DNA from: a virus
Virus record (IMG/VR): IMGVR_UViG_3300009285_004514
Span: 1-40,930 of that record
Length of the DNA: 40,930 bases
Strand: one strand, 5' to 3'
Shown here one piece after another: positions 1-7,169 of the stretch. Within the stretch, counting starts at the first letter, position 1; the number at the start of each line of letters is the position of its first letter. The notes under the pieces were generated by a model. That model saw only the letters and a program-made list of their open reading frames with translations. It had not been told where the DNA came from and ran no database searches. Position numbers and translations under genes: made by a program.

Positions 1-76
1 CCACGGAACGAAATTTATTTTCAATGTGACCTTTTCACGACTGAGTATTTATTTTCTTAATTGTGCTCACTTCTTT

Positions 77-274
77 TCATAGAACGCATCGATCAACAGG
101 GGTTGACAGACTTCGGCTCCGAAAGCGTTTGCCCCGCAATTTTCGCCAGCGACAGTTCCATTGACTTATACCCAGATAAGTTGCAAACTCGGCAATGGAT
201 TTCCTTTTCCCTTGTTGTTGTTGCCATGCTAGAAATTGTCTCTCGATGAACTCAGGAAAGGTCACAGGAGTCAT
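77..274 (-). CDS. Small HTH-type repressor candidate, probably frameshifted
   Basis: This is the only leftward ORF at the left end and it is divergent from the HTH gene at 377, as in a phage immunity region. The first ~38 of 65 residues look like the start of a Cro/CI-type helix-turn-helix protein (SIAEFATYLGIS resembles helix 2 and the turn). The rest is Arg-rich and does not continue the domain, and another frame of the same strand reads a more protein-like segment (LSLAKIAGQTLSEP). I infer a frameshift or decay that removed the recognition helix. An AGGTGA ribosome site precedes the ATG. It could also be a genuine short protein. Confidence 0.4.
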   Translation of the reverse strand: MTPVTFPEFIERQFLAWQQQQGKRKSIAEFATYLGISQWNCRWRKLRGKRFRSRSLSTPVDRCVL

Positions 275-305
275 TTTATCACCTGATGAATTTGGGTAAA
301 GGGGC

Positions 306-333
306 TTGACAATTTCATAACTATGGTTATAAT
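306..333 (+). promoter_or_regulatory. Sigma70-type early promoter with overlapping operator
   Basis: A consensus -35 TTGACA (306-311) and a consensus -10 TATAAT (328-333) are separated by 16 bp, upstream of the HTH gene at 377. An inverted repeat ATAAC-TATG-GTTAT (317-330) overlaps the spacer and -10 box. A second, GTTA-TAATAT-TAAC (326-339), overlaps it. The position suits binding by one of the two flanking HTH proteins, so this is probably the main switch promoter of the element. The promoter is seen directly; operator function is inferred. Confidence 0.75.
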
Positions 334-376
334 ATTAACTAAGGAATCAAATTAACAAGTCAATGAAAAGGAAATC

Positions 377-697
377 ATGACCAAGTCTCTTACCGACGCC
401 GACCGCATCCGAGCCTACCAACTGGCGCATGTCCCCCACTCCACCCTGCGCGAGTTCGGCGAAGCCCTGGGCGTCAGCCACCAGACCATCAAGAACTGGC
501 TGGACGGCGTTTATAAACCCAACGTCTCCGACCTGCAGGGCATGGCGAAGAAATACGTGGGCGCATGGCAGTGCGAACTTGCCAAAAACCTACTCGAAGC
601 CCGCGGCGCCTCTGTGCCCTGCGTCTGTCTCTTATCCATCGGTGATAACGGTCCTTGCCCGAAACATTCAGTCAACGAGAAGGCGGTGGCGGTATGA
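377..697 (+). CDS. Cro/CI-like helix-turn-helix regulator
   Basis: This 106-residue protein carries an N-terminal HTH at about residues 20-45 (STLREFGEALGVSHQTIKNW), typical of phage XRE/Cro-like DNA-binding proteins. The C-terminal third is Cys-containing and unassigned. It is the first gene of the rightward operon, behind a strong promoter with an operator-like repeat, and it overlaps the next gene by ATGA. Its likely role is control of the early promoter, perhaps of its own. An AAAAGGAAATC ribosome site precedes the ATG. The HTH call is firm; which side of a lytic/lysogenic switch it serves is not visible. Confidence 0.75.
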   Translation: MTKSLTDADRIRAYQLAHVPHSTLREFGEALGVSHQTIKNWLDGVYKPNVSDLQGMAKKYVGAWQCELAKNLLEARGASVPCVCLLSIGDNGPCPKHSVNEKAVAV

Positions 698-918
698 ACA
701 CAAGTCCATTTACCTATCGCCTGGTCGAGAATGGAAAAGTCGAAATCAATGACGGTTTATACACCTTCCGTCTCGACCGAGAGAGCCTATTGAAAGCCAT
801 CCATAACGTCAAATGCACCCACAATGATTACAAGACCGAGGCAGCCTATCAAGCCTCGCTTGCAAAGTATCAGGGTGCGCTGGCTTTTCTGGATGCACAA
901 AAAGTGGTGGTGGCATGA
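694..918 (+). CDS. Hypothetical early phage protein
   Basis: A 74-residue acidic/basic soluble protein of unknown family. The ATG at 694 overlaps the TGA of the preceding gene (ATGA), and its own stop overlaps the next start in the same way, so it belongs to a translationally coupled early operon. It shows no membrane segment, cysteine cluster or recognisable motif. A longer in-frame reading exists upstream but lies inside the HTH gene and was not chosen. Confidence 0.65.
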   Translation: MNTSPFTYRLVENGKVEINDGLYTFRLDRESLLKAIHNVKCTHNDYKTEAAYQASLAKYQGALAFLDAQKVVVA

Positions 919-1097
919 ACGCAACCATCCGCTGCCTGCGCTGTGAAGAGCCGATGATGGCCGAGGAAGACCGCAAACTCGGCATCTGCTGCACCTGTCG
1001 TCACCTGGACGAGCCGCCCGTCATCCAGGGCTTCGTCAAGTTGAATGCGACCATCGAAGCCGACATCGCCGAGGCTCGAAAAAAGGTGACCGCATGA
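915..1097 (+). CDS. Small zinc-ribbon protein
   Basis: This 60-residue protein has CLRC near residue 8 and CCTC near residue 26, a two-knuckle CxxC...CxxC arrangement expected to bind one zinc ion. No enzymatic motif is present. It is coupled by ATGA overlaps to both neighbours. Such mini zinc ribbons are frequent in phage early operons, where they act as nucleic-acid or protein adaptors; the specific role here is unknown. Confidence 0.65.
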   Translation: MNATIRCLRCEEPMMAEEDRKLGICCTCRHLDEPPVIQGFVKLNATIEADIAEARKKVTA

Positions 1098-1525
1098 ACA
1101 CCTCCGTAATCCTGCGCGCTCGAACCCTGGACGACCTCCGTCTGAAACTGGCCCAGGCCGAGGGCATGAGCCTGTACAGTGGGCTGTACCTCAACCCGTG
1201 GCAGGGGGAACTGTGCATCGACCTGGTCAACGTGCCTGGCAGTGACGAGGTCTTCCTGCTGGCGGCCTACACCCTCGATGCTCTGGAGATTACTCGCAAC
1301 GAAATGCTTGCCGACGGCTGGGACCTGTGGCGCGAGCCCGTGGCCTACGTCAACCAATGGGTGCAGGTGCTCATCAGGCCTGTCCCGTTCCATAACTTCA
1401 TCGTCGAGATGACCGCCGATCTGCAAATCCCCGACGAAATCATCGAACGCACTCCGCACGTCGTCGCCGCATCCACCCCGACCCTTTTCCTGATCCCGCT
1501 TTTTGAGTTCAACCATGACGCCTAA
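1094..1525 (+). CDS. Hypothetical early phage protein (143 aa)
   Basis: This soluble 143-residue protein is not one I recognise. It is rich in Leu, Trp and Asp and has no signal peptide, membrane helix or metal motif. The start overlaps the upstream stop by ATGA, and its 3' end overlaps the next gene by 11 bp, which supports a single transcript. Codon use matches the GC-rich neighbours. Confidence 0.65.
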   Translation: MNTSVILRARTLDDLRLKLAQAEGMSLYSGLYLNPWQGELCIDLVNVPGSDEVFLLAAYTLDALEITRNEMLADGWDLWREPVAYVNQWVQVLIRPVPFHNFIVEMTADLQIPDEIIERTPHVVAASTPTLFLIPLFEFNHDA

Positions 1526-1739
1526 AAAGCACCGTCCTGCGTGGAGCGCAGGCGCAGTCGAAGGACGCCTCGTCACCCTCCCCAACGGTCAGAGCGTGAC
1601 CCTGCGCGGTCACATGGATCGCTACGCTGCGATGCTCCTGCGCGACTCGGTGATCCGTTCCTTTACCGACGAAATGGTGGCGCTCGTGCGTTCGACAAAA
1701 TCAATTCCTTCCGCTCCCAGCATAGCATCGAAAGCCTGA
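1515..1739 (+). CDS. Hypothetical small protein
   Basis: A 74-residue protein starting at the ATG inside the end of the preceding gene. The N-terminus is basic (TPKKHRPAW) and is followed by a segment that could form a short beta-hairpin (RLVTLPNGQSVTLRG). No known domain is recognised. The start at 1515 is preferred over the alternative start at 1503 because an ATG with a short overlap is the rule in this operon. Confidence 0.55.
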   Translation: MTPKKHRPAWSAGAVEGRLVTLPNGQSVTLRGHMDRYAAMLLRDSVIRSFTDEMVALVRSTKSIPSAPSIASKA

Positions 1740-1758
1740 TCTGTCAGAACTTTTCCTT

Positions 1759-1845
1759 ATGAAGAAGACGCTCTTCCTCGCCGCAGTTGCGCTGATTTCG
1801 ATCATCGGCCTGCTCATCCTCGTCCTGATGGTGCTGTCGAAATGA
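1759..1845 (+). CDS. Single-pass membrane micropeptide (28 aa)
   Basis: A tiny ORF, easily missed: two N-terminal lysines, then one hydrophobic helix (residues ~4-26, including LISIIGLLILVLMVL), then a short SK tail. Its stop overlaps the next start (ATGA at 1842), the same coupling used through the operon, which argues that it is translated. The function is unknown; it may be a small membrane subunit working with the neighbouring membrane protein. Confidence 0.5.
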   Translation: MKKTLFLAAVALISIIGLLILVLMVLSK

Positions 1846-2111
1846 TCACCCTGGCTGTTCTGGCCGTTCTACTGGCCGTCATGGGCGGTGTCGCCGTCGG
1901 TGTGATGCTCCAATACATTCTCGACCTGCGCCGACGCATCACCGATCTCGAAAAGGCCAGCCAGAAACGCCTGCCCTACAAATCTGCGGACGAGATCGAG
2001 AACGCCATCGCCGCCGTGCTGGCCATCAACTACGAGTTGGATGTTCGCAAGAACATGGTTGATAACGCGCTTCGTCACCTGCACCAGGCGCGCAACCCCG
2101 ACGAAAAGTAG
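1842..2111 (+). CDS. Membrane-anchored coiled-coil protein
   Basis: This 89-residue protein has one N-terminal transmembrane helix (residues ~2-26) and a charged helical cytoplasmic part (RRRITDLEKASQKR onward) that looks coiled-coil-like. The form, a short membrane anchor plus coiled coil, resembles phage spanin/holin accessory or exclusion proteins. No family can be assigned. The position in the early, not the lysis, region speaks against a lysis role. Confidence 0.6.
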   Translation: MITLAVLAVLLAVMGGVAVGVMLQYILDLRRRITDLEKASQKRLPYKSADEIENAIAAVLAINYELDVRKNMVDNALRHLHQARNPDEK

Positions 2112-2259
2112 CACCTTCAAATCGGTTTCACCCCTGCCCCATTGCGCGAGACGAACGGAAGGAGACCCCCTCCCTTGGTCACACCCCGTCGGACGCTTAC
2201 TTACAGGTATCACGTCTGTAGACGGCAATGAAGCAGGTGCTTCTCTCCTCCTTTGAAAG

Positions 2260-2288
2260 CCTACCACCGCACTCAGTGCAGTGGCAGG
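2260..2288 (+). other. Intergenic hairpin in a ~190 bp gap
   Basis: The gap 2112-2303 is the largest between early genes. It holds a symmetric imperfect stem (CCT/AGG, CCAC/GTGG, GCAC/GTGC with single mismatches, loop TCA) and a small CGTC-TGTA-GACG stem near 2215. There is no T-run, so it is not a simple intrinsic terminator. It may be an RNA-processing or attenuation structure ahead of the gene at 2304. No promoter is evident. Confidence 0.35.
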
Positions 2289-2303
2289 CAAAGGAAAAAA
2301 TAA

Positions 2304-2498
2304 ATGGATGACTACCAACCAGGTCCCGCCAGTATCTTCTCCGCCCACGCCCGCGGCGGGATGGCCGCACCGACCGCGGTCGCAGTGTGCCCCTATTGTC
2401 TCGGCGAAAACGTGACGGTCATCGACATCGACGGCAAAACCTTCAACTTCTGCAAGACGTGTGAAACTGTCTTTCCATGCAAGGAGCCAGCCGCATGA
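2304..2498 (+). CDS. Small zinc-ribbon protein
   Basis: This 64-residue protein contains CPYC (residues ~29-32) and CKTC (~51-54), a classic zinc ribbon of the transcription-factor/TFIIS-like shape with a GxNVTVIDIDG strand between the knuckles. The start follows an A-rich leader with AAAGGAAAAAATAA. The stop overlaps the next start (ATGA). It is probably a small nucleic-acid-binding or adaptor protein of the early operon; no catalytic domain is present. Confidence 0.6.
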   Translation: MDDYQPGPASIFSAHARGGMAAPTAVAVCPYCLGENVTVIDIDGKTFNFCKTCETVFPCKEPAA

Positions 2499-2902
2499 TC
2501 ACCCTTACCAGCGACCAACTTGATCGGGAAGTCGCTTACATCCTGAAAGGACACATCGGCAAGGACCGCCCCGTTGACCGATGGGACTTCGTGCGCAGGA
2601 TCTTCGGAGAAGGCGCCGACCTGCCGCGCAGCGACAACAACCCGCAGGACCGCCGCATCCGTGACTCAGTCGAGCGTTTGCGCCCCGACCTGCTCATCTG
2701 CGACCTGGCCGACGGCAAGGGACGTTACCTGGCGAGCACCTATGCGGAATATATGGAATTCCGTTCCAAGTACATCAGCCACGCCCTGCCCATCATGGAA
2801 ACCGCCCGAAAGATGGACGCCGCAGCCTTGCGGCGCTTCCCCGACGAATATCGGGAATATCGGCGCAATTCCCTCCAGCCCGAATTGCCGCTGGGGTTGT
2901 GA
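2495..2902 (+). CDS. Hypothetical protein with possible winged-helix fold
   Basis: This 135-residue soluble protein begins at the ATG overlapping the upstream TGA. The order of elements (a helical start, WDFVRRIFG, RRIRDSVERLRPDLLICDL, then a GRYLAST turn) resembles small phage winged-helix proteins that regulate or assist replication. The C-terminal half is helical and Arg/Glu-rich. The assignment is by pattern only; the gene is solid but its function is open. Confidence 0.6.
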   Translation: MITLTSDQLDREVAYILKGHIGKDRPVDRWDFVRRIFGEGADLPRSDNNPQDRRIRDSVERLRPDLLICDLADGKGRYLASTYAEYMEFRSKYISHALPIMETARKMDAAALRRFPDEYREYRRNSLQPELPLGL

Positions 2903-2923
2903 GTTTTCAATAAGGAGACCCCC

Positions 2924-3085
2924 ATGAAAACGAAATACATCTTCATCGCTGCAGCCTTGCTTGTCATCTTCTTCCTTCTGGGCTGGCCCTTCCAGTTCAA
3001 CTTCTCTCAATTCGACTTCGGAATCGCCGTGCAATATTGGGCGACGAAGTGGTGCCTGCTTCCGTCCAAGGTTTGCGGACAATGA
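2924..3085 (+). CDS. Small single-pass membrane protein (53 aa)
   Basis: A short ORF starting at 2924 behind a good AAGGAGA ribosome site. An N-terminal Lys-rich head is followed by a hydrophobic helix at residues ~5-20 and an aromatic-rich tail (Phe/Gln, then two Cys). The stop overlaps the next start (ATGA). No family is recognised. It is one of several small membrane proteins in this operon. Confidence 0.55.
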   Translation: MKTKYIFIAAALLVIFFLLGWPFQFNFSQFDFGIAVQYWATKWCLLPSKVCGQ

Positions 3086-3345
3086 ATCAGGGCATTTACT
3101 GGCAGAGCAACAAGCCGCTGGCCGAGCGGGTGGCCGAAGCGGTGGTCTTCTTCGAAAGAAAATACAGACGCAGGCCGACCGCCGCGCGGGTCAATCCCGC
3201 CTTGCTTGGGCAGGCGACGATCATCGATGGCGTCGAAGTCGAGCCGATGCGCCAGATCGCCCTGAACATCCTATGGATCGGCGTCGAGGAAGCCGCGCGT
3301 GGGCTGGAGCATGCATCCAGGGACCTGCTGAAGGCGGCCTCGTGA
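3082..3345 (+). CDS. Hypothetical early phage protein
   Basis: This 87-residue protein is read from the ATG at 3082, which overlaps the preceding stop. Its composition is helical, with an Arg-rich stretch (RKYRRRPTAARV) followed by a segment resembling small phage proteins of unknown function that end in a long amphipathic helix (NILWIGVEEAARGLEHA). An upstream in-frame start at 3037 lies inside the preceding gene and lacks a ribosome site, so it was rejected. Confidence 0.6.
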   Translation: MNQGIYWQSNKPLAERVAEAVVFFERKYRRRPTAARVNPALLGQATIIDGVEVEPMRQIALNILWIGVEEAARGLEHASRDLLKAAS

Positions 3346-3349
3346 GCGT

Positions 3350-3595
3350 ATGCGGGCATCGGGATTATCCCCCGCGCTCGGGACGCGTCTCACAGGCAAC
3401 GGGGTGGTCGTGGCTCATGACCTGACCCGCTACGGCCTGCACCGCATGACGGTTGAATGCTCGGGAAAATATCCCGACCTGGAAGCCTGGCTTGCCATGC
3501 TGGAGCCGACAGCAACCCCGCTCCTGCACGACTACGGCGAACATGGCGAAGGCAACCGAGTCACCTGCTGGTTGAAGTTGTACTGGAAGGAGTGA
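3350..3595 (+). CDS. Hypothetical small protein
   Basis: An ORF of up to 81 residues. The convincing part starts near the internal Met at 3446 (MTVECSGKYPDLEAW...) and is soluble, with His/Asp/Glu-rich turns. A competing 27-residue GTG-started frame (3342-3425) overlaps the preceding gene by GTGA and could be the true coupled ORF. In that case translation here would start at 3446. No family is recognised. Confidence 0.45.
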   Translation: MRASGLSPALGTRLTGNGVVVAHDLTRYGLHRMTVECSGKYPDLEAWLAMLEPTATPLLHDYGEHGEGNRVTCWLKLYWKE

Positions 3596-3597
3596 CA

Positions 3598-3702
3598 ATG
3601 GACATCGCACGCATCCTGCTCTGGTCGTTTGTCATCGCATGGGTCGCCTTGATGCTCATCGGCGTCATCGCCCTCGCCTTGGCAGACAGGAGAACGCGAT
3701 GA
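3598..3702 (+). CDS. Single-pass membrane micropeptide (34 aa)
   Basis: The start lies two bases after the preceding stop, with AAGGAGTGACA upstream. One hydrophobic helix spans residues ~5-30 (LLWSFVIAWVALMLIGVIAL), followed by an Arg-rich cytoplasmic tail ADRRTR. The stop is coupled to the next gene by ATGA. The function is unknown; it is part of the early membrane-protein cluster. Confidence 0.5.
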   Translation: MDIARILLWSFVIAWVALMLIGVIALALADRRTR

Positions 3703-4118
3703 AGAAAGATCTGCTCGCCCTGTGTGCGGTCGTCCTGATCGTGGGGGCTGTCTTATTCTACGACCAGATCATCAACATCTTCCGCGGCATGAGTCCGTTG
3801 GAAGCCATGCAGACCATATGGACTTTCGTTTTACACATTGCGGTTGGAACGATCTTCGCCTATGTGATCTTCGGTTTGCCCGAGATCGTCAAGCCGTGGT
3901 TGAAGACGATGCGCCGCCGCTGGAAGAATGGCCCCAACGCTCGCTGGAAGAATAATCAACAGCCTCAGACTAATGTCAGGATGCCGCGCTTGACCGCCGA
4001 ACAGAAGTTTCTGCTCCTGCTGGCAAAGATGAACAACGGTCAACGCCCGCCCGCACAGATGAACCGCACTCAACGCGTCGAGCCGCCGCAAGAATCACAG
4101 ATCGATTTCAAATGGTGA
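3699..4118 (+). CDS. Two-pass membrane protein with basic C-terminal tail
   Basis: This 139-residue protein begins at the ATG overlapping the upstream stop. Hydrophobic helices lie at residues ~5-22 and ~40-60. A strongly basic segment (KTMRRRWKNGPNARWKNN) and a Gln/Asn/Pro-rich tail follow. The arrangement suggests a membrane anchor with a nucleic-acid- or lipid-facing cytoplasmic tail. It sits two genes before the ATPase at 5142; co-operation with that ATPase is an inference from position only. Confidence 0.6.
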   Translation: MKKDLLALCAVVLIVGAVLFYDQIINIFRGMSPLEAMQTIWTFVLHIAVGTIFAYVIFGLPEIVKPWLKTMRRRWKNGPNARWKNNQQPQTNVRMPRLTAEQKFLLLLAKMNNGQRPPAQMNRTQRVEPPQESQIDFKW

Positions 4119-4129
4119 TGGATGGGATC

Positions 4130-5152
4130 ATGAAAAGAACTTTTGTTTATCTGCTTGGTATTCTCATCCTGACCAGCCTGACGGCAATGGGATGCGTCGG
4201 ACAGGGCGGACAGGCTCCGCTCACACCGACCGCCATCAATCCCGCCGAAGTAGCGGCGACCATGATGATGATGCAGTTGGGAGCGCAAGCAACGGAGCAA
4301 TCCGTCGGATTGCAATTCACGTCCACGGCCTATTACGTGCAAGCCACCCAGGCTGTTGAAATGACGGCCGCGCAGGCCGCGGTCACGGCCCAGGCGCGCA
4401 AGGATGCGGAAGCCACGGCCCAGCGCGAACGAATGGATGCAGCCGCCACCGAACAGCAGAAGCGCGACGATGCCGCCACGGCCCAGGCGCGCAAGGATGC
4501 AGAAGCCACGGCCCAGCAGGGACGCGTGGATATTTCCAATACACAATCTGCATTGGCGACGGCCACGTGGGTCGCTGTCACACAGACCGCCATCCCAACC
4601 AATGACGCAATGACCGCACAGGCCGTCATTGTGGAGCAGGCGCTGGCGACCAACCAGGTCGAGTTGTCCAACCTGGAAGTGGAGCGCCAGCAGAAAAGCA
4701 ATATGCTGGAAGCGCTCGGACCGTATCTGTTCGTGCTGACAGTCATCCTCGTAGCCGCTATTATCCTGCTGCGCCGTTCACGCGTAAATACGATCAAGAA
4801 CGAAGAGACTGGATCGACAGAGATCGTGGTATTCGACAACAAAAAGGTCGTGAAGCCTGCCAACATGCCAAAGACAGTGTTGAATCTCGATGATGACACC
4901 ATGCCTGATCTGGTCGATCCCGCCGAACAAGCCGAAGTGACTCGGCGCGCCCAGGCCATCGAAGCATTGAGAAACATGCCGAGCAACCCACCGAACAGCG
5001 CTGCCAATTTATCCAATAGCGTCTTCGGCGGCCAGTCGCAACCGCGCTTTCAAATCCTAAATCCAAACGAAGCGCCGCCCGCAAATCTGCTGGACCCCGA
5101 AGGCTTGAAGGCCATCGAGCATGACTGGAAGGAGAACGGCGATGAACAATAA
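4130..5152 (+). CDS. Lipoprotein / membrane protein with Ala-rich coiled coil
   Basis: This 340-residue protein is read from 4130 because that Met starts a signal peptide (MKRTF..., hydrophobic core, then TAMGC with Cys22 as a lipid-attachment candidate). Residues ~75-140 are an Ala/Thr/Gln/Arg helical repeat (TAQARKDAEATAQ appears twice), a likely coiled coil. A transmembrane helix near residues 197-216 precedes a basic RRSR stop-transfer and an acidic, Pro/Asn-rich tail. This topology places the coiled coil outside and the tail inside the cell. Directly downstream is an FtsK/HerA-like ATPase, suggesting an envelope complex. Lipidation is inferred from a weak lipobox. Confidence 0.65.
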   Translation: MKRTFVYLLGILILTSLTAMGCVGQGGQAPLTPTAINPAEVAATMMMMQLGAQATEQSVGLQFTSTAYYVQATQAVEMTAAQAAVTAQARKDAEATAQRERMDAAATEQQKRDDAATAQARKDAEATAQQGRVDISNTQSALATATWVAVTQTAIPTNDAMTAQAVIVEQALATNQVELSNLEVERQQKSNMLEALGPYLFVLTVILVAAIILLRRSRVNTIKNEETGSTEIVVFDNKKVVKPANMPKTVLNLDDDTMPDLVDPAEQAEVTRRAQAIEALRNMPSNPPNSAANLSNSVFGGQSQPRFQILNPNEAPPANLLDPEGLKAIEHDWKENGDEQ

Positions 5153-6401
5153 TTTTTATGAGATCGTTACCCACAAGGTATTAGATCTGCTCGTTCAGCG
5201 CAGGGCCATCCTGTATGGAGACGGAACGGCATTCTACACCTGGCCGCGCAGGAACAGGCTGGTGATCATTCTCGACCCCGACGAAGTGGACACCAGCCGT
5301 GTGACCGACAGATTCGCGGAAGACCTTTCCACAAAATTGCAGGGTCGCACGGTCTTGAGAACCAATCACCGCGGCCTGGCCTTGCAGGTGGGTTACAGCA
5401 TTCCGCCCGTGCCGCTGACGTTAGAGGAAGTTCCGCTCGACCTGGCGAAACAGTCGTCTTCGTTCCACCTGCCCGTAGGCGCGACCCAGCGCGGCGATCT
5501 GTGGCTATCCCTGCTGGATGCCGACAGTATCCTGCTGGGAGGGTCGCGCGGCATGGGTAAGACGGCCATGCTACACGGCTGGATGCAGGCCCTGTTGCAT
5601 GGCGGTCAAACCGAAGTCCATGCCTGGGACGGAAAGCGCGGCGCGGAGTTTGGACGTTACGCCGACCGCGAGGGTTTCCGACTGATTCTGTCGAACATCC
5701 AGGACGCTCTGGCTGGACTGCTGGCCGAAAGCGAACGGCGGCGCGGCCTACTCCTGGCAAGCGGCCATCCAAACAGTGTTTTGTATAACGAGTCTGCCGC
5801 CGAGTTGCTTATCCCGATTGCACTGGTGATCGATGAAGCCGCGCTCGTCCCTGCCGACGCCCGCTCGCTGCTGGTGGATCTGGTGGAGCGCAGCCGAGAC
5901 GTGGGTATCTATCCCATCCTGGCGACAAACAATCCACAGCAGGCCGCCTTGCTGGTGAAGGCCAACCTGATGACTCGGTTATGCCTGGCTGTGCCGTCGC
6001 TGAATGCCAGCGTGATGGTGCTGGGACGCTCGGCCGCCGAGAAACTTCCGAAGGTGCGCGGCCGCGGCCTGCTGGAGATCAATGCCCGATTGACAGAGTT
6101 CCAATCCTTTCGCGTCGAATTCCCCGCACCTTCCGAACAGGCGGTCCGCATGGTTCGTGAGATGGAAGAGCCGTTGACTGCCACATTCATGCAGCGGGAT
6201 AACGAGACCGAGCGCATACTCGATCTGAACAAACAAGGAAAGAGCGCATCGGCCATTGTGCGTGAAATGTGGAACGTCTCGGGCGGGTCGGTCTTCCTGC
6301 GCCGACTGGACCAAGTCAAGACTATTTTGACCGACGAAAAAAAAGTTACTACTACTTCCGTCCCCCTATCTGCGCCAGAAATTGGGCTTTCAGGGGTATA
6401 G
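5142..6401 (+). CDS. FtsK/HerA-like P-loop ATPase (DNA translocase family)
   Basis: This 419-residue protein has a Walker A near residues 133-141 (GGSRGMGKT), the FtsK/SpoIIIE-style strand with EVHAWDGKRGAEFGRYA just after it, and a Walker B near residue 230 (ALVIDEAAL). A sensor-like segment (IYPILATNNPQQAA) comes next, all in the order of the FtsK/HerA group. It lacks N-terminal membrane helices. The C-terminus carries an HTH-like stretch (GKSASAIVREMWNVSGGSVF). The ATG at 5142 follows AAGGAGAACGGCG. The gene ends in an A8 run and a large hairpin (see findings). Likely roles are DNA movement or segregation; phage packaging is covered by the separate terminase. Confidence 0.8.
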   Translation: MNNNFYEIVTHKVLDLLVQRRAILYGDGTAFYTWPRRNRLVIILDPDEVDTSRVTDRFAEDLSTKLQGRTVLRTNHRGLALQVGYSIPPVPLTLEEVPLDLAKQSSSFHLPVGATQRGDLWLSLLDADSILLGGSRGMGKTAMLHGWMQALLHGGQTEVHAWDGKRGAEFGRYADREGFRLILSNIQDALAGLLAESERRRGLLLASGHPNSVLYNESAAELLIPIALVIDEAALVPADARSLLVDLVERSRDVGIYPILATNNPQQAALLVKANLMTRLCLAVPSLNASVMVLGRSAAEKLPKVRGRGLLEINARLTEFQSFRVEFPAPSEQAVRMVREMEEPLTATFMQRDNETERILDLNKQGKSASAIVREMWNVSGGSVFLRRLDQVKTILTDEKKVTTTSVPLSAPEIGLSGV

Positions 6402-6414
6402 GGAAGTAGTAGTA
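6347..6414 (+). other. Large stem-loop with (GTA)n repeat behind an A8 run
   Basis: Arms of 13 bp (6347-6359 and 6402-6414, TACTACTACTTCC against its complement) enclose an inner CCCC/GGGG stem. The 3' arm runs on into five GTA/TAG units. The 5' arm begins three bases after an A8 tract (6337-6344). The structure covers the last codons and stop of the ATPase gene and lies 30 bp before the next start. It may act in recoding, RNA stability or attenuation. Confidence 0.6.
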
Positions 6415-6444
6415 GTAGTAGTGAGATCCAAAAGGAGATTCCAC

Positions 6445-6873
6445 ATGAAGAATCTGACCATCCTGTACGGTGCGGTACTGTTGTACCTGGCGAACAAATA
6501 TCTGGTGACGGTTTTCCTGCCGCTGGCAACCAGCGCGGGGTTATGGCAGGCCATGCAGATTGCCTACCCGCCCATCCTGCTGATCGCCATCGGATTGATC
6601 CTGATGATCCATTCCAATGTCTACGGTCCGCACACATGGCAACTACCCGCCGCCGCATTTCTCGGATGGGAGTTGGCCTGGTCGAGCGGGAAGAACATGA
6701 TCACCGTCATGCCGATGGTAACGGTCTCGACGGGCGCGTTCCTGTCTATGCTGATTGTCGCAGCGATTGGCTCGCAAGGGTTGATCATGCTGGCATATTA
6801 CGGATATGTGTATTTCGATGTCCTGCGCATTGCGAGGAATGTGAGGCGCACCATGAAGAAGGCGGCGGCATGA
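6445..6873 (+). CDS. Four-helix integral membrane protein
   Basis: This 142-residue protein starts at 6445 with an excellent AAAAGGAGAT ribosome site. Four hydrophobic segments are evident (residues ~4-28, 40-55, 60-80 and 87-120), and a basic tail (RNVRRTMKK) ends it. Its frame stays open upstream to 6331, so a +1 shift in the A8 run of the ATPase gene would fuse the two proteins. No family is recognised. Its neighbours suggest a membrane platform for the ATPase. Confidence 0.6.
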   Translation: MKNLTILYGAVLLYLANKYLVTVFLPLATSAGLWQAMQIAYPPILLIAIGLILMIHSNVYGPHTWQLPAAAFLGWELAWSSGKNMITVMPMVTVSTGAFLSMLIVAAIGSQGLIMLAYYGYVYFDVLRIARNVRRTMKKAAA

Positions 6874-7169
6874 ACGACCTGAATGAAATCCTTTGGATTA
6901 CGCAAATGCAGCCAGATGGGAACGACCGAGAGATCGTCACGCTCGATGCCGTCTCTGGCACCTGGGAAAGATTGCATAGAATTTTCACCCCTTCTTCCCT
7001 GTTGATCTATTTGGGTGGCAACAAAGTTCTGATTACTTTGAAGGTCACGGAATACGACCTTTCCGATGAGGATCCGCTCGAAATACCCGACTTCCATGCC
7101 CAATGGTTGCTGAAGGATTTTTTCAAACTTCCCGAAAAAATATGGAAGAAGGTCAAGGTGAAGGAATGA
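6870..7169 (+). CDS. Hypothetical protein (99 aa)
   Basis: A soluble protein whose ATG overlaps the upstream stop. It has a mixed alpha/beta pattern (EIVTLDAVSGTWERLHRIF, KVLITLKVTEYDL) and a Lys-rich C-terminal helix. It is not recognised. Both ends are coupled to neighbours by ATGA overlaps, so it is part of the same transcript as the four-helix membrane protein and the membrane zinc-finger protein. Confidence 0.55.
   Translation: MNDLNEILWITQMQPDGNDREIVTLDAVSGTWERLHRIFTPSSLLIYLGGNKVLITLKVTEYDLSDEDPLEIPDFHAQWLLKDFFKLPEKIWKKVKVKE

Noticed and set aside
1001-1585. 194-aa antisense ORF in the early region
   Set aside because: Runs opposite three coupled + strand genes with good starts; composition is that of a GC-rich shadow frame.
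2112-2303. 71-aa ORF (2041-2256) through the early intergenic gap
   Set aside because: It overlaps the preceding gene for a third of its length, has no ribosome site and an unlikely composition.
3342-3425. 27-residue GTG-started ORF with GTGA coupling
   Set aside because: Too short and unsupported to list as a gene; kept only as an alternative explanation for the start of the gene at 3350.
5909-6658. 249-aa antisense ORF opposite the ATPase gene
   Set aside because: Arg/Ser/Trp-rich shadow translation with no recognisable domain or ribosome site.
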